Positions 18,716-26,950 are shown, counted from the stretch's first letter. The stretch: DNA of 64,000 nucleotides from Solirubrobacter sp035555675 (GCA_035555675.1 DATMGH010000004.1:62001-126000), one strand, 5' to 3'. Translations and numbers: made by a program. The notes: generated from the sequence alone by a model not told the origin.

Positions 18716-19657
18716 ATGGGCGAGCCTTGGGGGGTGCTCCGATCTCCTGTCGCCTCAGGCAAGTCAATCGGAACACCCCCGACGATTGACGCACGGATCG
18801 CCGCCGTCTCCGCCCGCCAGCATGGTCTGATCACGATCGCGCAGTTGCGGGCCGTCGGGTTGGGGGAGAGCGGCGTGAGCCGGCGTGTGCGCCGGGGCGT
18901 GCTGCACCGTCGCCATCGTGGCGTGTACGTCGTCGGCCAGCCGGCGCTATCCGGTGAGGGCGAGTGGTTGGCGGCGGTGCTCGCCGCGGGACCTGGTGCG
19001 GTGCTCGGCCACCGCTGCGCCGGGAAGCTCTTCGGGGTCTCGCGTTTTGCCGCCCCGGTGATCGACGTCATCGCGCGCGGTGAGCGACGGATCGACGGGG
19101 TGCGGATCCATATCGCCCGGCGCCTCGACGTGCGCGACGTCACGACGCACCGCGGGATCCCGGTGACCACCGTCCACCGCCTGTTCGTCGACCTCACGGA
19201 GTCGCTCACCGCGCACCAGATCGCGAACGTGATCCACGAGGCCGCGTTTCGCGGGCGGTTCGTCGAGGCCGCGGTGCGCGACGCGATGGCCCGCGCGAAC
19301 GGCCGCCACCGGCTCGCCGTGCTCGAGCGCGCGATCGCGCTTCACCGGGCCGGGAGCGCCGGCACGCGCAGCGGCGGGGAGGACGCGTTCCTCGCCCTGT
19401 ACCCGGACGACGAGCCGGGCGTGAACATGGCCGTCGAGGGGCAGGAGGTCGACTTCCACTGGCCCGCCCGGCGCCTCGTGGTCGAGGTCGACGGGTCCGG
19501 GCACGGCCGGCCCGCCACGCGCGCCGACGACGCGCGGCGCGACCGCGTGCTGCGCGCCGCCGGATGGACCGTCCTGCGCTTCAGCGACGAGGACGTGCGG
19601 TACCGGCCCGAAGCCGTCCGCGCTCACGTGTACAGCCGTTCGAACTCCGCCGCGTAG
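18716..19657 (+). CDS. AbiEi-type antitoxin N-terminal domain fused to DUF559 (Vsr-like nuclease) domain
   Basis: Residues about 24-95 resemble the N-terminal wHTH of type IV AbiEi antitoxins (HGLITIAQLRAVGLGESGVSRRVRRGVLHRRHRGVYVVG). About 210-313 resemble the DUF559/Vsr-like PD-(D/E)xK fold, with GGEDAF, EVDF, VVEVDG and a C-terminal RVLRAAGWTVLRFSDEDV. No AbiEii-type nucleotidyltransferase toxin flanks it. ATG 18716 is the default start; GTG 18734 is possible because an imperfect inverted repeat at 18731-18779 overlaps the first codons. The 3' end overlaps the convergent fadD gene by 34 nt. Function in this lineage is not established. Confidence 0.82.
   Translation: MGEPWGVLRSPVASGKSIGTPPTIDARIAAVSARQHGLITIAQLRAVGLGESGVSRRVRRGVLHRRHRGVYVVGQPALSGEGEWLAAVLAAGPGAVLGHRCAGKLFGVSRFAAPVIDVIARGERRIDGVRIHIARRLDVRDVTTHRGIPVTTVHRLFVDLTESLTAHQIANVIHEAAFRGRFVEAAVRDAMARANGRHRLAVLERAIALHRAGSAGTRSGGEDAFLALYPDDEPGVNMAVEGQEVDFHWPARRLVVEVDGSGHGRPATRADDARRDRVLRAAGWTVLRFSDEDVRYRPEAVRAHVYSRSNSAA
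18731..18779. promoter_or_regulatory. Imperfect inverted repeat at the start of the AbiEi/DUF559 gene
   Basis: GGGGTGCTCCGAT (18731-18743) and ATCGGAACACCCC (18767-18779) pair at 12 of 13 positions around a 23-nt loop. AbiEi antitoxins are known to repress their own promoter through inverted repeats, so this may be an operator or mRNA hairpin. Its position inside the first codons suggests the true start or promoter may differ from the default call. Confidence 0.5.
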
Positions 19658-21402
19658 AGCTCGTTGACCACGTTGCGCTTGACTTTCAGGGTCGGCGTCA
19701 GCTCGCCGGTCTCCTGGGAGAGGTCGTGGTCGAGGATGAAGAACCGCTTGATCTGCTCGACGCGCGCGTAGTTCGCGTTGACGCGGTCGAGCTCGCCCTG
19801 GATCAGCTCGACGACCGCGGGATCGGCGTGCAGCGCCGCGAGGTCCTCGGGCAGCCCGTGCTCGCGCGCGAAGTGGACGATCTCCTCGGGGTCGAGCGTG
19901 ATCAGCGCGACCGGGTACGGGCGCCGGTCGGCGTGCATGACCGCCTGCGAGATCCAGCGCGAGCGCTTGAGGTCGTTCTCGAGGTTCGCGGGCGTCAGGT
20001 TCTTGCCGCCCGCCGTGATCATGATGTCCTTCTTGCGCCCCGTGATCGTCAGGTAGCCGTCGTCGTCGAGCGAGCCGAGGTCGCCGGTGTGCAGCCAGCC
20101 GTCCTCGTCGACGGCGCCGAACCCGGTCGTGTCCCCGTGGCCGTAGTAGCCCTGGAAGACGTGCGGGCCGCGCACGAGCACCTCGCCGTCGGGCGCGATC
20201 CGCAGCTCGGCGCCCGGGATCGCCCGCCCCACCGTGCCCAGCCGGTGGTCGGCGACCGTCGACGTGGTCGTGACCGTCGACGTCTCGGTCATCCCGTAGC
20301 CCTCGAGCACCGGCGCGCCGCAGGCGGAGAAGAACTCGAGGATCTCCTTGCCGATCGGCGCCGCGCCGGACGTCGCCTGCTTGAGCCGGCCGCCGAAGAT
20401 CCCGCGGACGTTGGCGTAGAGCTCCGCGTCGGCCTGGTCGAACGCGGCCTGCAGCTCGGCCGGGACCTCCTGGCCGGCCGCGCGCAGGCGGCGGACCTCG
20501 AGGCCCAGCGCGGTCGCCGCCTGGATCTTCTCCGGGTCGTTATTGGAGGTGACCAGCGTGTAGATCTTCTCGAAGATCCGCGGGACCGACGGCAGGTAGG
20601 CGGGCTTGGTGGCCATCAGGTCCGGGACGATCTGCTGCGGGTCACCGCTCCAGTAGGCCAGCGGGGCGCCGAGGTCGACCGCCAGCAGCTGGATCAGCAG
20701 CGCGTAGGAGTGCGCGAGCGGCAGGTAGAGGTAGACGATCGCGCCGGCCTCGATCACGTTGATCTGCGCGCACATGCGCGTGACCTGGCGGTAGTTGCCG
20801 TGGCTGAGCACGCAGCCCTTGGGCGGCCCGGTGGTCCCGGACGTGTAGATGATCGTGTACGGGTCCTCCGGCCGCACGGCCTTCACCCGCGCCTCGACCT
20901 CGGTGGGGTCGCGCCGGCGCGCCCGCAGCTCGTCGAGGCCGATCGCGCCCTCGGCGGGCTCGATCGCGATCACCGCCTCCAGCCGCGGCAGCTGGTCGCG
21001 GACGGCGGCGATCTTCGCCGCCTGGCCGGCGTCCTCGCAGACGATGAAGCGCGACTCCGAGTCCGCCACCACCCACGCGCACTCCTCGGGGGAGTTCGTG
21101 GGGTAGATCGGCACGACGACGCCGCCGGCGCACGTGATCGCGAAGTCCACGTAGGTCCACTCGACGCGCGTGGTGCACAGGAGGGCGACGCGGTCGCCGG
21201 GCTCGAGGCCCAGGTCCACGAGCCCGCCGGCGATCTCGAAGACGATCGCGGCGAGCTGCGTGTACGTGACATCACGCCATTCGCCGTCGCGCTTGAACCG
21301 AGCCGCCGGCTGCTCTCCGTAGCGCTCGGCGGCCAGGCCCACGATGTCCGCGATCGTGGCCGAGCCCGTGCCTCCGCGGGCCGGCCCTGCCGTCTCCTGC
21401 AT
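19624..21402 (-). CDS. AMP-dependent long-chain fatty-acid-CoA ligase
   Basis: Activates fatty acids to acyl-CoA via acyl-AMP. The P-loop YTSGTTGPPKG, the motif EGYGMTETS and the hinge region GWLHTGDLG...GRKKDIMITAGGKNLTP are intact. The linker helix is that of the bacterial FadD15-type long-chain group. ATG 21402 is preferred over GTG 21408 because GAGGAGGAG then lies at good spacing; this gives 592 aa. Followed convergently by the AbiEi/DUF559 gene. Chain-length preference cannot be read from sequence. Confidence 0.93.
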   Translation of the reverse strand: MQETAGPARGGTGSATIADIVGLAAERYGEQPAARFKRDGEWRDVTYTQLAAIVFEIAGGLVDLGLEPGDRVALLCTTRVEWTYVDFAITCAGGVVVPIYPTNSPEECAWVVADSESRFIVCEDAGQAAKIAAVRDQLPRLEAVIAIEPAEGAIGLDELRARRRDPTEVEARVKAVRPEDPYTIIYTSGTTGPPKGCVLSHGNYRQVTRMCAQINVIEAGAIVYLYLPLAHSYALLIQLLAVDLGAPLAYWSGDPQQIVPDLMATKPAYLPSVPRIFEKIYTLVTSNNDPEKIQAATALGLEVRRLRAAGQEVPAELQAAFDQADAELYANVRGIFGGRLKQATSGAAPIGKEILEFFSACGAPVLEGYGMTETSTVTTTSTVADHRLGTVGRAIPGAELRIAPDGEVLVRGPHVFQGYYGHGDTTGFGAVDEDGWLHTGDLGSLDDDGYLTITGRKKDIMITAGGKNLTPANLENDLKRSRWISQAVMHADRRPYPVALITLDPEEIVHFAREHGLPEDLAALHADPAVVELIQGELDRVNANYARVEQIKRFFILDHDLSQETGELTPTLKVKRNVVNELYAAEFERLYT

Positions 21403-21467
21403 CCTCACTCCTCCTCGTGGTGCCGAGGAGGCGATCCTACTCTCGGCGGCGCGCTAAGCGCCGCAAC

Positions 21468-21638
21468 TCACGCCGCCGCTACCGGCTGGGGTTGCTCCTC
21501 GACGTTGGCGAGGAAGAGCGTCTTGTCGATTCGTCCCTGGAAGATCGGCACGCCCAGCCTCATGCAGTTCTCGATGACCTCGCGACGTTCCATGCCGGCT
21601 TCGCGAGCGAGTTCCGTGGGCGTGAGATGGATTGCCAT
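21468..21638 (-). CDS. Small HTH-like protein (56 aa)
   Basis: Starting at ATG 21638, with AGGAGG ten nt upstream, the product is MAIHLTPTELAREAGMERRE... with a helix-turn-helix-like segment (TPTELAREAGMERREVIENCMRLGVPIF) and an Ala/Pro tail. It resembles the small DNA-binding or excisionase-like folds in general shape only; no named family is recognised. Same strand as its two neighbours. The excellent ribosome-binding site is the best evidence that it is real. Confidence 0.65.
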   Translation of the reverse strand: MAIHLTPTELAREAGMERREVIENCMRLGVPIFQGRIDKTLFLANVEEQPQPVAAA

Positions 21639-21729
21639 CAGTGCGAGTCCTCCTGGTGAGGTTTGCCACGTGAGATGGCACGGTAGCGACTTCACCGGAT
21701 GTCCACAATGGCGACCTCCTCAAGCTGGC

Positions 21730-22485
21730 CTAAACCGGGTTGCGGTCGTCGAAGAAGACGTGCTCGATCCCGAACCGGTCCTGCAGCAGCTCGCCCAGCG
21801 CCCTGACGCCGAACGTCTCGGTCGCGTGGTGGCCGGCGGCGACGAAGTGGACGCCGTGTTCCGCCGCCTCGGCGGTGATGTGCTCGCGCGGCTCGCCGGT
21901 CAGGAATGCGTCAAGGCCGTGCTCGACCGCTTCGGTGAGGGTGTCCGCCGCCGAGCCGGAGACGATGCCGATGCTCGCGATCCGCTCGGGGCCTGAGCCG
22001 AGCAGCAGCGGCTCGCGGCTCGTCGCGTCGCGCACGCGGGTGACGAGCTCCTGCGTGGTGATGCCGGGCAGGCGCCCGCGGGCGCCGATCGGCGTGCCCT
22101 TGTAGGTGCCGAACGGCTCGATCTGCGTGCAGCCGAGCGCGCGCGCGAGCAGCGCGTTGTTGCCGACGGTGGGATGCGCGTCGAGCGGCAGGTGGTAGCC
22201 GGCGAGGTTGATGTCGTGCTTGAACAGGGGGCGCAGGCGCTCGGCGGTGATCGCGGAGAGCCCGGCGGGCTGGAAGCTCCAGAACAGGCCGTGGTGGACG
22301 AGCACCAGCTGGGCCCGCTGCTCGACCGCGTGCTCGATCAGCGCGCGGGTGGCGGACACGCCGGTCACGACGCGCGTGACCTCGGGGGCGCCCGGGACCT
22401 GGAGGCCGTTCGGGCCGAGGTCCTGGAAGCGGGCGGGCTCGAGCAGCTCGTCGAGCGTGCGGATGATGTCGGTGGTGGAGGCCAT
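21730..22485 (-). CDS. Nif3-like dinuclear metal centre protein
   Basis: Member of the NIF3/YbgI family (GTP cyclohydrolase I type 2 homologue); widely conserved, exact reaction unsettled. Metal-ligand motifs visible: VLVHHGLFW near residue 61 and HFVAAGHHATETFG near the C-terminus. It is 251 aa from ATG 22485; the frame is open far upstream but only this start fits the family. Divergent from the sigma factor gene. Confidence 0.92.
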   Translation of the reverse strand: MASTTDIIRTLDELLEPARFQDLGPNGLQVPGAPEVTRVVTGVSATRALIEHAVEQRAQLVLVHHGLFWSFQPAGLSAITAERLRPLFKHDINLAGYHLPLDAHPTVGNNALLARALGCTQIEPFGTYKGTPIGARGRLPGITTQELVTRVRDATSREPLLLGSGPERIASIGIVSGSAADTLTEAVEHGLDAFLTGEPREHITAEAAEHGVHFVAAGHHATETFGVRALGELLQDRFGIEHVFFDDRNPV

Positions 22486-22490
22486 GTCAG

Positions 22491-22514
22491 GTTTGGGCGC
22501 GGACAGTTTGGGCG
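22491..22514. repeat. Two GTTTGGGCG direct repeats in a divergent promoter region
   Basis: GTTTGGGCG occurs at 22491-22499 and 22506-22514, a 15-nt period, in the 111-nt gap between the Nif3-like gene and the ECF sigma gene. It could bind a regulator on one face of the helix. No consensus promoter is obvious nearby. Confidence 0.3.
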
Positions 22515-22596
22515 ATCTTGGATAGCGCTGCGGTTTCAGGGGCCGCGGCGAGACCGAGATCGGGGATCGTGCCGAACAGTGGGTAGGGGAACGATG

Positions 22597-24525
22597 ATGG
22601 CGTCCGCGTCGCTGGAGGCGACGGGCGACGACGCGGCGCTGGTCGCCGCGGTCCGGCGCGGCGACGACCGCGCCTTCGAGGCGCTCTATCGCCGTTACCA
22701 GCGGCGCATCCACGCGTACGTGCTCGGGCTGGTCGGCGACCACGGGCGCGCCGAGGACGTCACGCAGGAGGTCTTCGTCTCCGCGCTGCGGCGGATGCGC
22801 GCGACCGAGCAGCCGCTGGCGTTCAAGCCCTGGCTCTTCCAGATCGCCAAGAACGCGTGCATCGACGCGTTCCGGCGCTCGCGGCGGGCGGAGGAGGTGT
22901 CCTACGACGACGCGGAGCGGCTGGCGCCGGCGGACCACTCGCGGCTCGTGGGCCGCGGGCCGTCGCCGGACGCCGCCGTCGCGGTCAAGCAGGACCTGGA
23001 CGACCTGTGCGGCGCGTTCGGCGGGCTGTCGGAGACGCACCACGAGATCCTGGTGCTGCGCGAGCTCGAGGGGCGCTCGTACGCGGAGATCGGCGCGCAG
23101 CTGGGGATGAGCCGGCCGGCCGTCGAGTCGACCCTGTTCCGCGCGCGCCGCCGCCTGAGCGAGGAGTACGACGACATCGTCTCCGGCGCCCGCTGCGCGC
23201 GGGTCCGGGGCATGATCGCGGCGCTGGCGCCGGCGGCCGCGGGGACGCGGGCCGGCGCGGCGGGCGGCGGCGTCGCCGGGCGGAGCGGCGCGCCACAGGG
23301 CGGCGTCGCTGAGCCGCGCGTCGTCGAGTCGCGCGCCGGCGTCGCCGGGCGGAGCGGCGCGCCACAGGGCGGCGCCGCGTCGCTGGGCGCGCGTGACGGG
23401 CGCCGGCTCGCGCGCCACCTCGCGCACTGCCAGAGCTGCCGTCGGGAAGCGATCGCCGCCGGGCTCGACCGCGGGCTGTTCACGCGGCCGAGCGTGCGCG
23501 AGCGGGTCGCGGCGCTGCTCGGCTTCCCGGTCTGGCTGCGCGTGCGGCGCGGGGCCGACGAGGTCGCGAGCGCCGCGGCGCCGAGCGGGCGCTGGACGGC
23601 CCACCTGCCGCTGCTCGCCGATCAGGTCAGCGGGGGAGGCTGGGGCAAGGCGGCGGCCGGGGTCGCCGTCCTGCTCGCCGGCGTCGGGGCCGGGACGGGG
23701 GTGCGGCACGTGGCGCCGCCGGCGAAGCCCGCCGCGGTCACGGCCGCCACCACCACGAGCTCCAGCGCGGCCGCGGATGCCGCGCAGCGCGCGAGCGGCG
23801 CCGGGGTCGCCGCGCGCCCCCGCTCCGCCGCCCACCCCGCGCGCCGCCACGGCGGGTCACGCCCATCGAACGCCGCCGACCGCGCCACGTCGGTCCGCGG
23901 CGGTCCGGTGCGGCCCGTGGCGAGCGCGCGCGGCGGCGGGGCGGAACACCCCGCCGGCGGGACGGGCGTCGCGGGCGGGGAAGCCGGAGCCGCGGGCGGC
24001 GGCGGAGCGGGCGGGAGTGCAGGCGGCGCGGCGAGCACCGCGACCGGAGCGGCGAGCACCGCAGACAGGGCGGCGAGCACCGCAGGCGGCGCGGGGAAGA
24101 CCGCGACCGGCACGGCAAGACCCGCAGGCGGGGCGGCGAAGACCGCGACCGGTGTGGCCGCGGGCGCGGCGGCGCGGGTCACGACCGAGGTGGCGGGCGC
24201 CGTGAACGCGGCGGTGAGCGCCGCGACCGGGGCCGTGGGAGCCGCGGGCACGGCGGTGGGAGGCACGATCTCGAAGGTCACGGGCGGCGGCTCGAACCCG
24301 GCGGCCGCGCTCCCGCAGACGGTGCAGACCACCGTCGAGCAGACCACGGGCACCGTCCAGGCCACGACGCAGCAGACGACCGGGACCGTCCGCACGGTCA
24401 CCGCCGGCGGTCCGCTGGCCGACACCGTCGACCACGTGACCGACCGCGCGGACCGCGCCGTGGCGGGCGCCGGGGAGGCCGTGGACGGGGTCGCGAAGCA
24501 GGTCACGGGAATCCTCGGCGGCTGA
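22597..24525 (+). CDS. ECF sigma factor fused to split ZAS zinc motif, TM helix and low-complexity tail
   Basis: Residues about 20-95 are sigma region 2 (DVTQEVFVSALRRM...FKPWLFQIAKNACIDAFRR) and about 145-192 region 4 (SETHHEILVLRELEGRSYAEI...). C200, H274, C278 and C281 form the ligands of a zinc anti-sigma (ZAS) motif, H-x3-C-x2-C, split by an Ala/Gly insert (about 212-262) made of two near-identical 23-residue units. A TM helix follows (about 350-370), then about 270 residues rich in Ala, Gly and Thr, ending in Thr/Gln/Val repeats. It reads as a membrane-tethered sigma factor. AGGGGA favours ATG 22597 over 22594. A second such protein is at 37102-38508. Confidence 0.88.
   Translation: MASASLEATGDDAALVAAVRRGDDRAFEALYRRYQRRIHAYVLGLVGDHGRAEDVTQEVFVSALRRMRATEQPLAFKPWLFQIAKNACIDAFRRSRRAEEVSYDDAERLAPADHSRLVGRGPSPDAAVAVKQDLDDLCGAFGGLSETHHEILVLRELEGRSYAEIGAQLGMSRPAVESTLFRARRRLSEEYDDIVSGARCARVRGMIAALAPAAAGTRAGAAGGGVAGRSGAPQGGVAEPRVVESRAGVAGRSGAPQGGAASLGARDGRRLARHLAHCQSCRREAIAAGLDRGLFTRPSVRERVAALLGFPVWLRVRRGADEVASAAAPSGRWTAHLPLLADQVSGGGWGKAAAGVAVLLAGVGAGTGVRHVAPPAKPAAVTAATTTSSSAAADAAQRASGAGVAARPRSAAHPARRHGGSRPSNAADRATSVRGGPVRPVASARGGGAEHPAGGTGVAGGEAGAAGGGGAGGSAGGAASTATGAASTADRAASTAGGAGKTATGTARPAGGAAKTATGVAAGAAARVTTEVAGAVNAAVSAATGAVGAAGTAVGGTISKVTGGGSNPAAALPQTVQTTVEQTTGTVQATTQQTTGTVRTVTAGGPLADTVDHVTDRADRAVAGAGEAVDGVAKQVTGILGG
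23268..23374 (+). repeat. In-frame 38-bp direct duplication inside the sigma factor gene
   Basis: An identical 38-nt block occurs at 23268-23305 and 23337-23374 (period 69 nt, 23 codons). It codes twice for GVAGRSGAPQGG within the insert that separates the first zinc-ligand Cys from the H-x3-C-x2-C part. It looks like a recent slippage or unequal-crossover duplication and could vary between strains. Confidence 0.85.
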
Positions 24526-24530
24526 CCCAC

Positions 24531-24536
24531 TACACT
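24531..24536 (+). promoter_or_regulatory. -10 box of tRNA-Pro
   Basis: TACACT lies 11 nt before the mature tRNA 5' end and just after the sigma factor stop, matching a TAnnnT -10 box. No clear -35 was found. Confidence 0.45.
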
Positions 24537-24547
24537 GCTCTCCGCCT

Positions 24548-24621
24548 CGGGGCGTGGCGCAGCCTGGTAGCGCGCACCGTTCGGGTCGGTGAGGTCCCCG
24601 GTTCAAATCCGGGCGCCCCGA
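24548..24621 (+). tRNA. tRNA-Pro (anticodon CGG)
   Basis: A complete cloverleaf can be drawn in 74 nt: acceptor CGGGGCG/CGCCCCG, D arm GCGC...GCGC, anticodon stem CACCG/CGGTG with loop TTCGGGT (anticodon CGG, decoding CCG), and a T arm CCCGG/CCGGG with loop TTCAAAT. Discriminator base is A; CCA is not encoded. Reads the most common Pro codon of such a GC-rich genome. It is followed by a terminator-like hairpin. Confidence 0.96.
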
Positions 24622-24658
24622 TGAGCATCCTCCTCGACACCAGGCGAGGAACCACTTC

Positions 24659-24682
24659 GAAGCCCCGCGACCGCGGGGCTTC
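24659..24682. terminator. Strong hairpin between tRNA-Pro and uspA (bidirectional)
   Basis: GAAGCCCCGC and GCGGGGCTTC form a perfect 10-bp stem around a GACC loop. It lies between convergent transcripts (tRNA on plus, universal stress gene on minus). The stem ends in TTC/GAA rather than a long T-run. Confidence 0.7.
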
Positions 24683-24688
24683 CGCGTT

Positions 24689-25195
24689 CTAGCTCGTCAT
24701 GGGCCAGATGTCGAGCGTGCCCTCCAGCGCCGCCGGCGCGGGCGCGGCGGCGCGCTCCTCCTCCGGCGCCCGGATCAGCAGCACCGGCACCGGGCTGCAG
24801 CTCAGCACCTTCTGCGACACGCACCCGAGCAGCGACTGGTGCAGCCGCCCGTGCCCGTGCGAGCCCATCACGATCAGGTCGAACGCGCCCGACTTCGCGC
24901 GCTCGATCAGCGCTCGCGCCGGCGGCCCCTCGACCAGCAGCGTGGTCACGCCGACGTCCTCGGGCAGCGTCGCCGTCGCCACGCGCAGCATCTCCGAGTA
25001 GTGCCGGATCACCTCGGTGCGCGGCGGCGCGGCACCCGAGGCCAGCATCGCCGTCGCCGGCAGCTGCGGGATCGCGGTCACCAGCGTGAGCCGGGCCCGC
25101 TGGTCGCGCGCCAGCTCGGCCGCGTGGCGAAGCGCCGCATCGGCATCCGGCGAACCGTCGACCGCCACCAGGATGTTCCGGTAGACGCTGCTCAT
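24689..25195 (-). CDS. Universal stress protein (UspA family)
   Basis: A single Usp domain of 168 aa. The N-terminal strand NILVAVDGSPDA and the ATP-binding loop near GSHGHGRLHQSLLGCVSQKVL are visible; the usual GS of the loop is GC here. Acts as a nucleotide-binding stress-associated protein; its partner is unknown. AGGAG lies 7 nt before ATG 25195. The 30-residue C-terminal tail is Ala/Pro-rich. Divergent from the Lrp gene with a 72-nt shared region. Confidence 0.93.
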   Translation of the reverse strand: MSSVYRNILVAVDGSPDADAALRHAAELARDQRARLTLVTAIPQLPATAMLASGAAPPRTEVIRHYSEMLRVATATLPEDVGVTTLLVEGPPARALIERAKSGAFDLIVMGSHGHGRLHQSLLGCVSQKVLSCSPVPVLLIRAPEEERAAAPAPAALEGTLDIWPMTS

Positions 25196-25254
25196 ATCGC
25201 TCTCCTGCGCCCGATGATACGCGGCGAGCGGCGGAATTCGTCCAACTCGCGGTC

Positions 25255-25260
25255 TAGTCT
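25255..25260 (+). promoter_or_regulatory. -10 box for leaderless Lrp-family gene
   Basis: TAGTCT ends 7 nt before GTG 25268. No Shine-Dalgarno precedes the GTG, so a leaderless transcript is likely. Confidence 0.45.
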
Positions 25261-25267
25261 GCGCCCC

Positions 25268-25738
25268 GTGGAGATCGACCAGCTCGACGCCCGCCTGCTG
25301 CTGATGCTGCGCGCGCACCCCCGGGTCGGCGTGGTCGAGATCGCGCGCCGGCTCGGCGTCGCCCGCGGAACCGTGCAGTCGCGGATGGAGAAGCTCGCCC
25401 AGCGCGGCGTGATCACGGACTTCGGCCCGGCGGTCGAGCCCGCGCACATGGGCTACCCCGTGCTCGCGTTCGTCTCGCTGGAGATCGTGCAGGGGCGCCT
25501 GGACGAGGCGGTCGAGGGGCTCAAGCGGGTGCCGGAGGTGCTCGAGGTCCACGGCGTCACGGGGGACCGCGACCTGCTGTGCCGCGTCGTGGCCCGCGAC
25601 AACACGCACCTGCAGGACGTCATCAACGGCATGCTGCGCTCCGGCGCGGTGCGGCGGTCGACGAGCGCGATCTCGATGACCCGCCAGATCCCCTACCGGG
25701 TCGAGCCGCTGATCTCCGAGGCGGCCGACGGGCTCTAG
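25268..25738 (+). CDS. Lrp/AsnC family transcriptional regulator
   Basis: 156 aa from GTG 25268. N-terminal wHTH (QLDARLLLMLRAHPRVGVVEIARRLGVARGTVQSRMEKLAQRGVI), then a RAM/AsnC ligand-binding domain (YPVLAFVSLEIVQG...VHGVTGDRDLLCRVVARDNTHLQDVINGML). Probably senses an amino acid. The stop overlaps the GTG of the next gene (TAGTG), suggesting co-transcription. Divergent from uspA. Confidence 0.93.
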   Translation: MEIDQLDARLLLMLRAHPRVGVVEIARRLGVARGTVQSRMEKLAQRGVITDFGPAVEPAHMGYPVLAFVSLEIVQGRLDEAVEGLKRVPEVLEVHGVTGDRDLLCRVVARDNTHLQDVINGMLRSGAVRRSTSAISMTRQIPYRVEPLISEAADGL

Positions 25739-26949
25739 TGCAGCCCTGGCCGACCGAGGTGCTCGAGGAGCGGGCGGGCGAGATCGCCGTCGGCTTCGCG
25801 GCGCTGCTCACGCGCCACGCCGCCTGGCGCCACCGGCGCGTGGAGACGATCACCGTGCTCTCCCACGAGCAGGTGCGCCGCAGCGTGTCGGTCGACTTCA
25901 CCGTGCCGCTCGAGCACCGCGACGGCCTGCGGCTCTCCGAGCGCGAGTGGATCGTGCCGCTCGCGTTCCTGGCCAAGCGCCCGCTGGTCAACTTCGACCT
26001 GCTGGCCGAGGACGAGGCCGCGATCCCGCTCCTGCGCTCCGAGGAGTCGCAGCTGATCGCGCGCGAGCTGCTGTACCTGATGCTCGACCTCGAAGCCGAC
26101 GTGCAGGAGGACGTCGCGCCGCTGATCGAGTGGATCCTCGCGGCGACCGCCGACGAGGCGGCCGCGCTCGACGAAGCGGTCGCGGAGCTCGAGGACGCGC
26201 ACGGCCCGCTGCCGGGCTTCGCCGCGCTCGCGCAGCAGCTCACGCGCGGGTTCCTGCTCTGCGCCGTCGTGGACGACACCGCGCGCCGCCGCGTGATCAA
26301 GTTCGCCTACGACGAGCCGCTCGGGCGCCCCGGCCGGTCCGTGCACTTCTACGACGCGCCCGGGTGCACGGAGGCGGCCAGCTACCACGCCGAGGTCGCC
26401 GTCCCGGACGAGATGCGCGCGCGCTCGACCGAGCTGATCGACAACGTCACCGGCGCCGTGCTCGCGACCGGCCGGCGCGACGCGGACCGCCCCGCGATCC
26501 ACTTCGTCGCCGACGTGGGCCTGCGCGTCGAGCCGGGCCTGAGCGTGCGCTACGGCACCGAACGCGGCCGCTTTCTCGTGCCGGCCGCGCTGGTGGCCTG
26601 GGTGATGGCGCTCGGCCTCGCGCTGCCGTGGCTGTTCGCCGACCTGCCCGCGCTGGCGGCGTCCGGCGGCCCGGCGATCACGATCCTGCTCTCGTCCTCG
26701 GCCGTGTTCAGCGGCCTCGTGCTGCGCAGCGGCGAGCACGCGCTGGTCCGGCTCGTGCTGGCGCCGTACCGGCTCTGCCTGGCGGCGGCGACGGCGGCCG
26801 TGGTGGTCGCCGGCGGCGCGCTGGCGTTCCACGGCACGGAGGCGCTGCTGCGCTGGACGTGGGGCCTCGGCGCGCTCGTCGCCGTCCTGTCGGCCGGTAT
26901 CCTGACCGTTGAGGCCGCACGTGCGCCCGCGGCCGCCCAGGACCGTTGA
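25738..26949 (+). CDS. Putative membrane protein, unknown function
   Basis: Not recognised. From GTG 25738 it is 403 aa: a soluble Arg/Glu-rich N-terminal part (1 to about 280) with several beta-like segments, then four hydrophobic segments (about 285-305, 312-332, 345-365 and 375-395) ending in a short Ala-rich tail. Topology suggests a large cytosolic domain on a small membrane anchor. Translationally coupled to the Lrp regulator, so it may be its target or partner. No catalytic motif is evident. Confidence 0.7.
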   Translation: MQPWPTEVLEERAGEIAVGFAALLTRHAAWRHRRVETITVLSHEQVRRSVSVDFTVPLEHRDGLRLSEREWIVPLAFLAKRPLVNFDLLAEDEAAIPLLRSEESQLIARELLYLMLDLEADVQEDVAPLIEWILAATADEAAALDEAVAELEDAHGPLPGFAALAQQLTRGFLLCAVVDDTARRRVIKFAYDEPLGRPGRSVHFYDAPGCTEAASYHAEVAVPDEMRARSTELIDNVTGAVLATGRRDADRPAIHFVADVGLRVEPGLSVRYGTERGRFLVPAALVAWVMALGLALPWLFADLPALAASGGPAITILLSSSAVFSGLVLRSGEHALVRLVLAPYRLCLAAATAAVVVAGGALAFHGTEALLRWTWGLGALVAVLSAGILTVEAARAPAAAQDR

Positions 26950-26950
26950 C

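Noticed and set aside
21454..21723. Alternative 89-residue frame overlapping the small HTH gene
   Set aside because: Same strand, different frame, Arg/Ser/His-rich, no ribosome site; the 56-aa frame has AGGAGG and a HTH-like pattern.
24839..25267. Upstream extension of the Lrp gene
   Set aside because: It runs antisense through uspA and shows no family similarity; GTG 25268 gives a standard-length Lrp.
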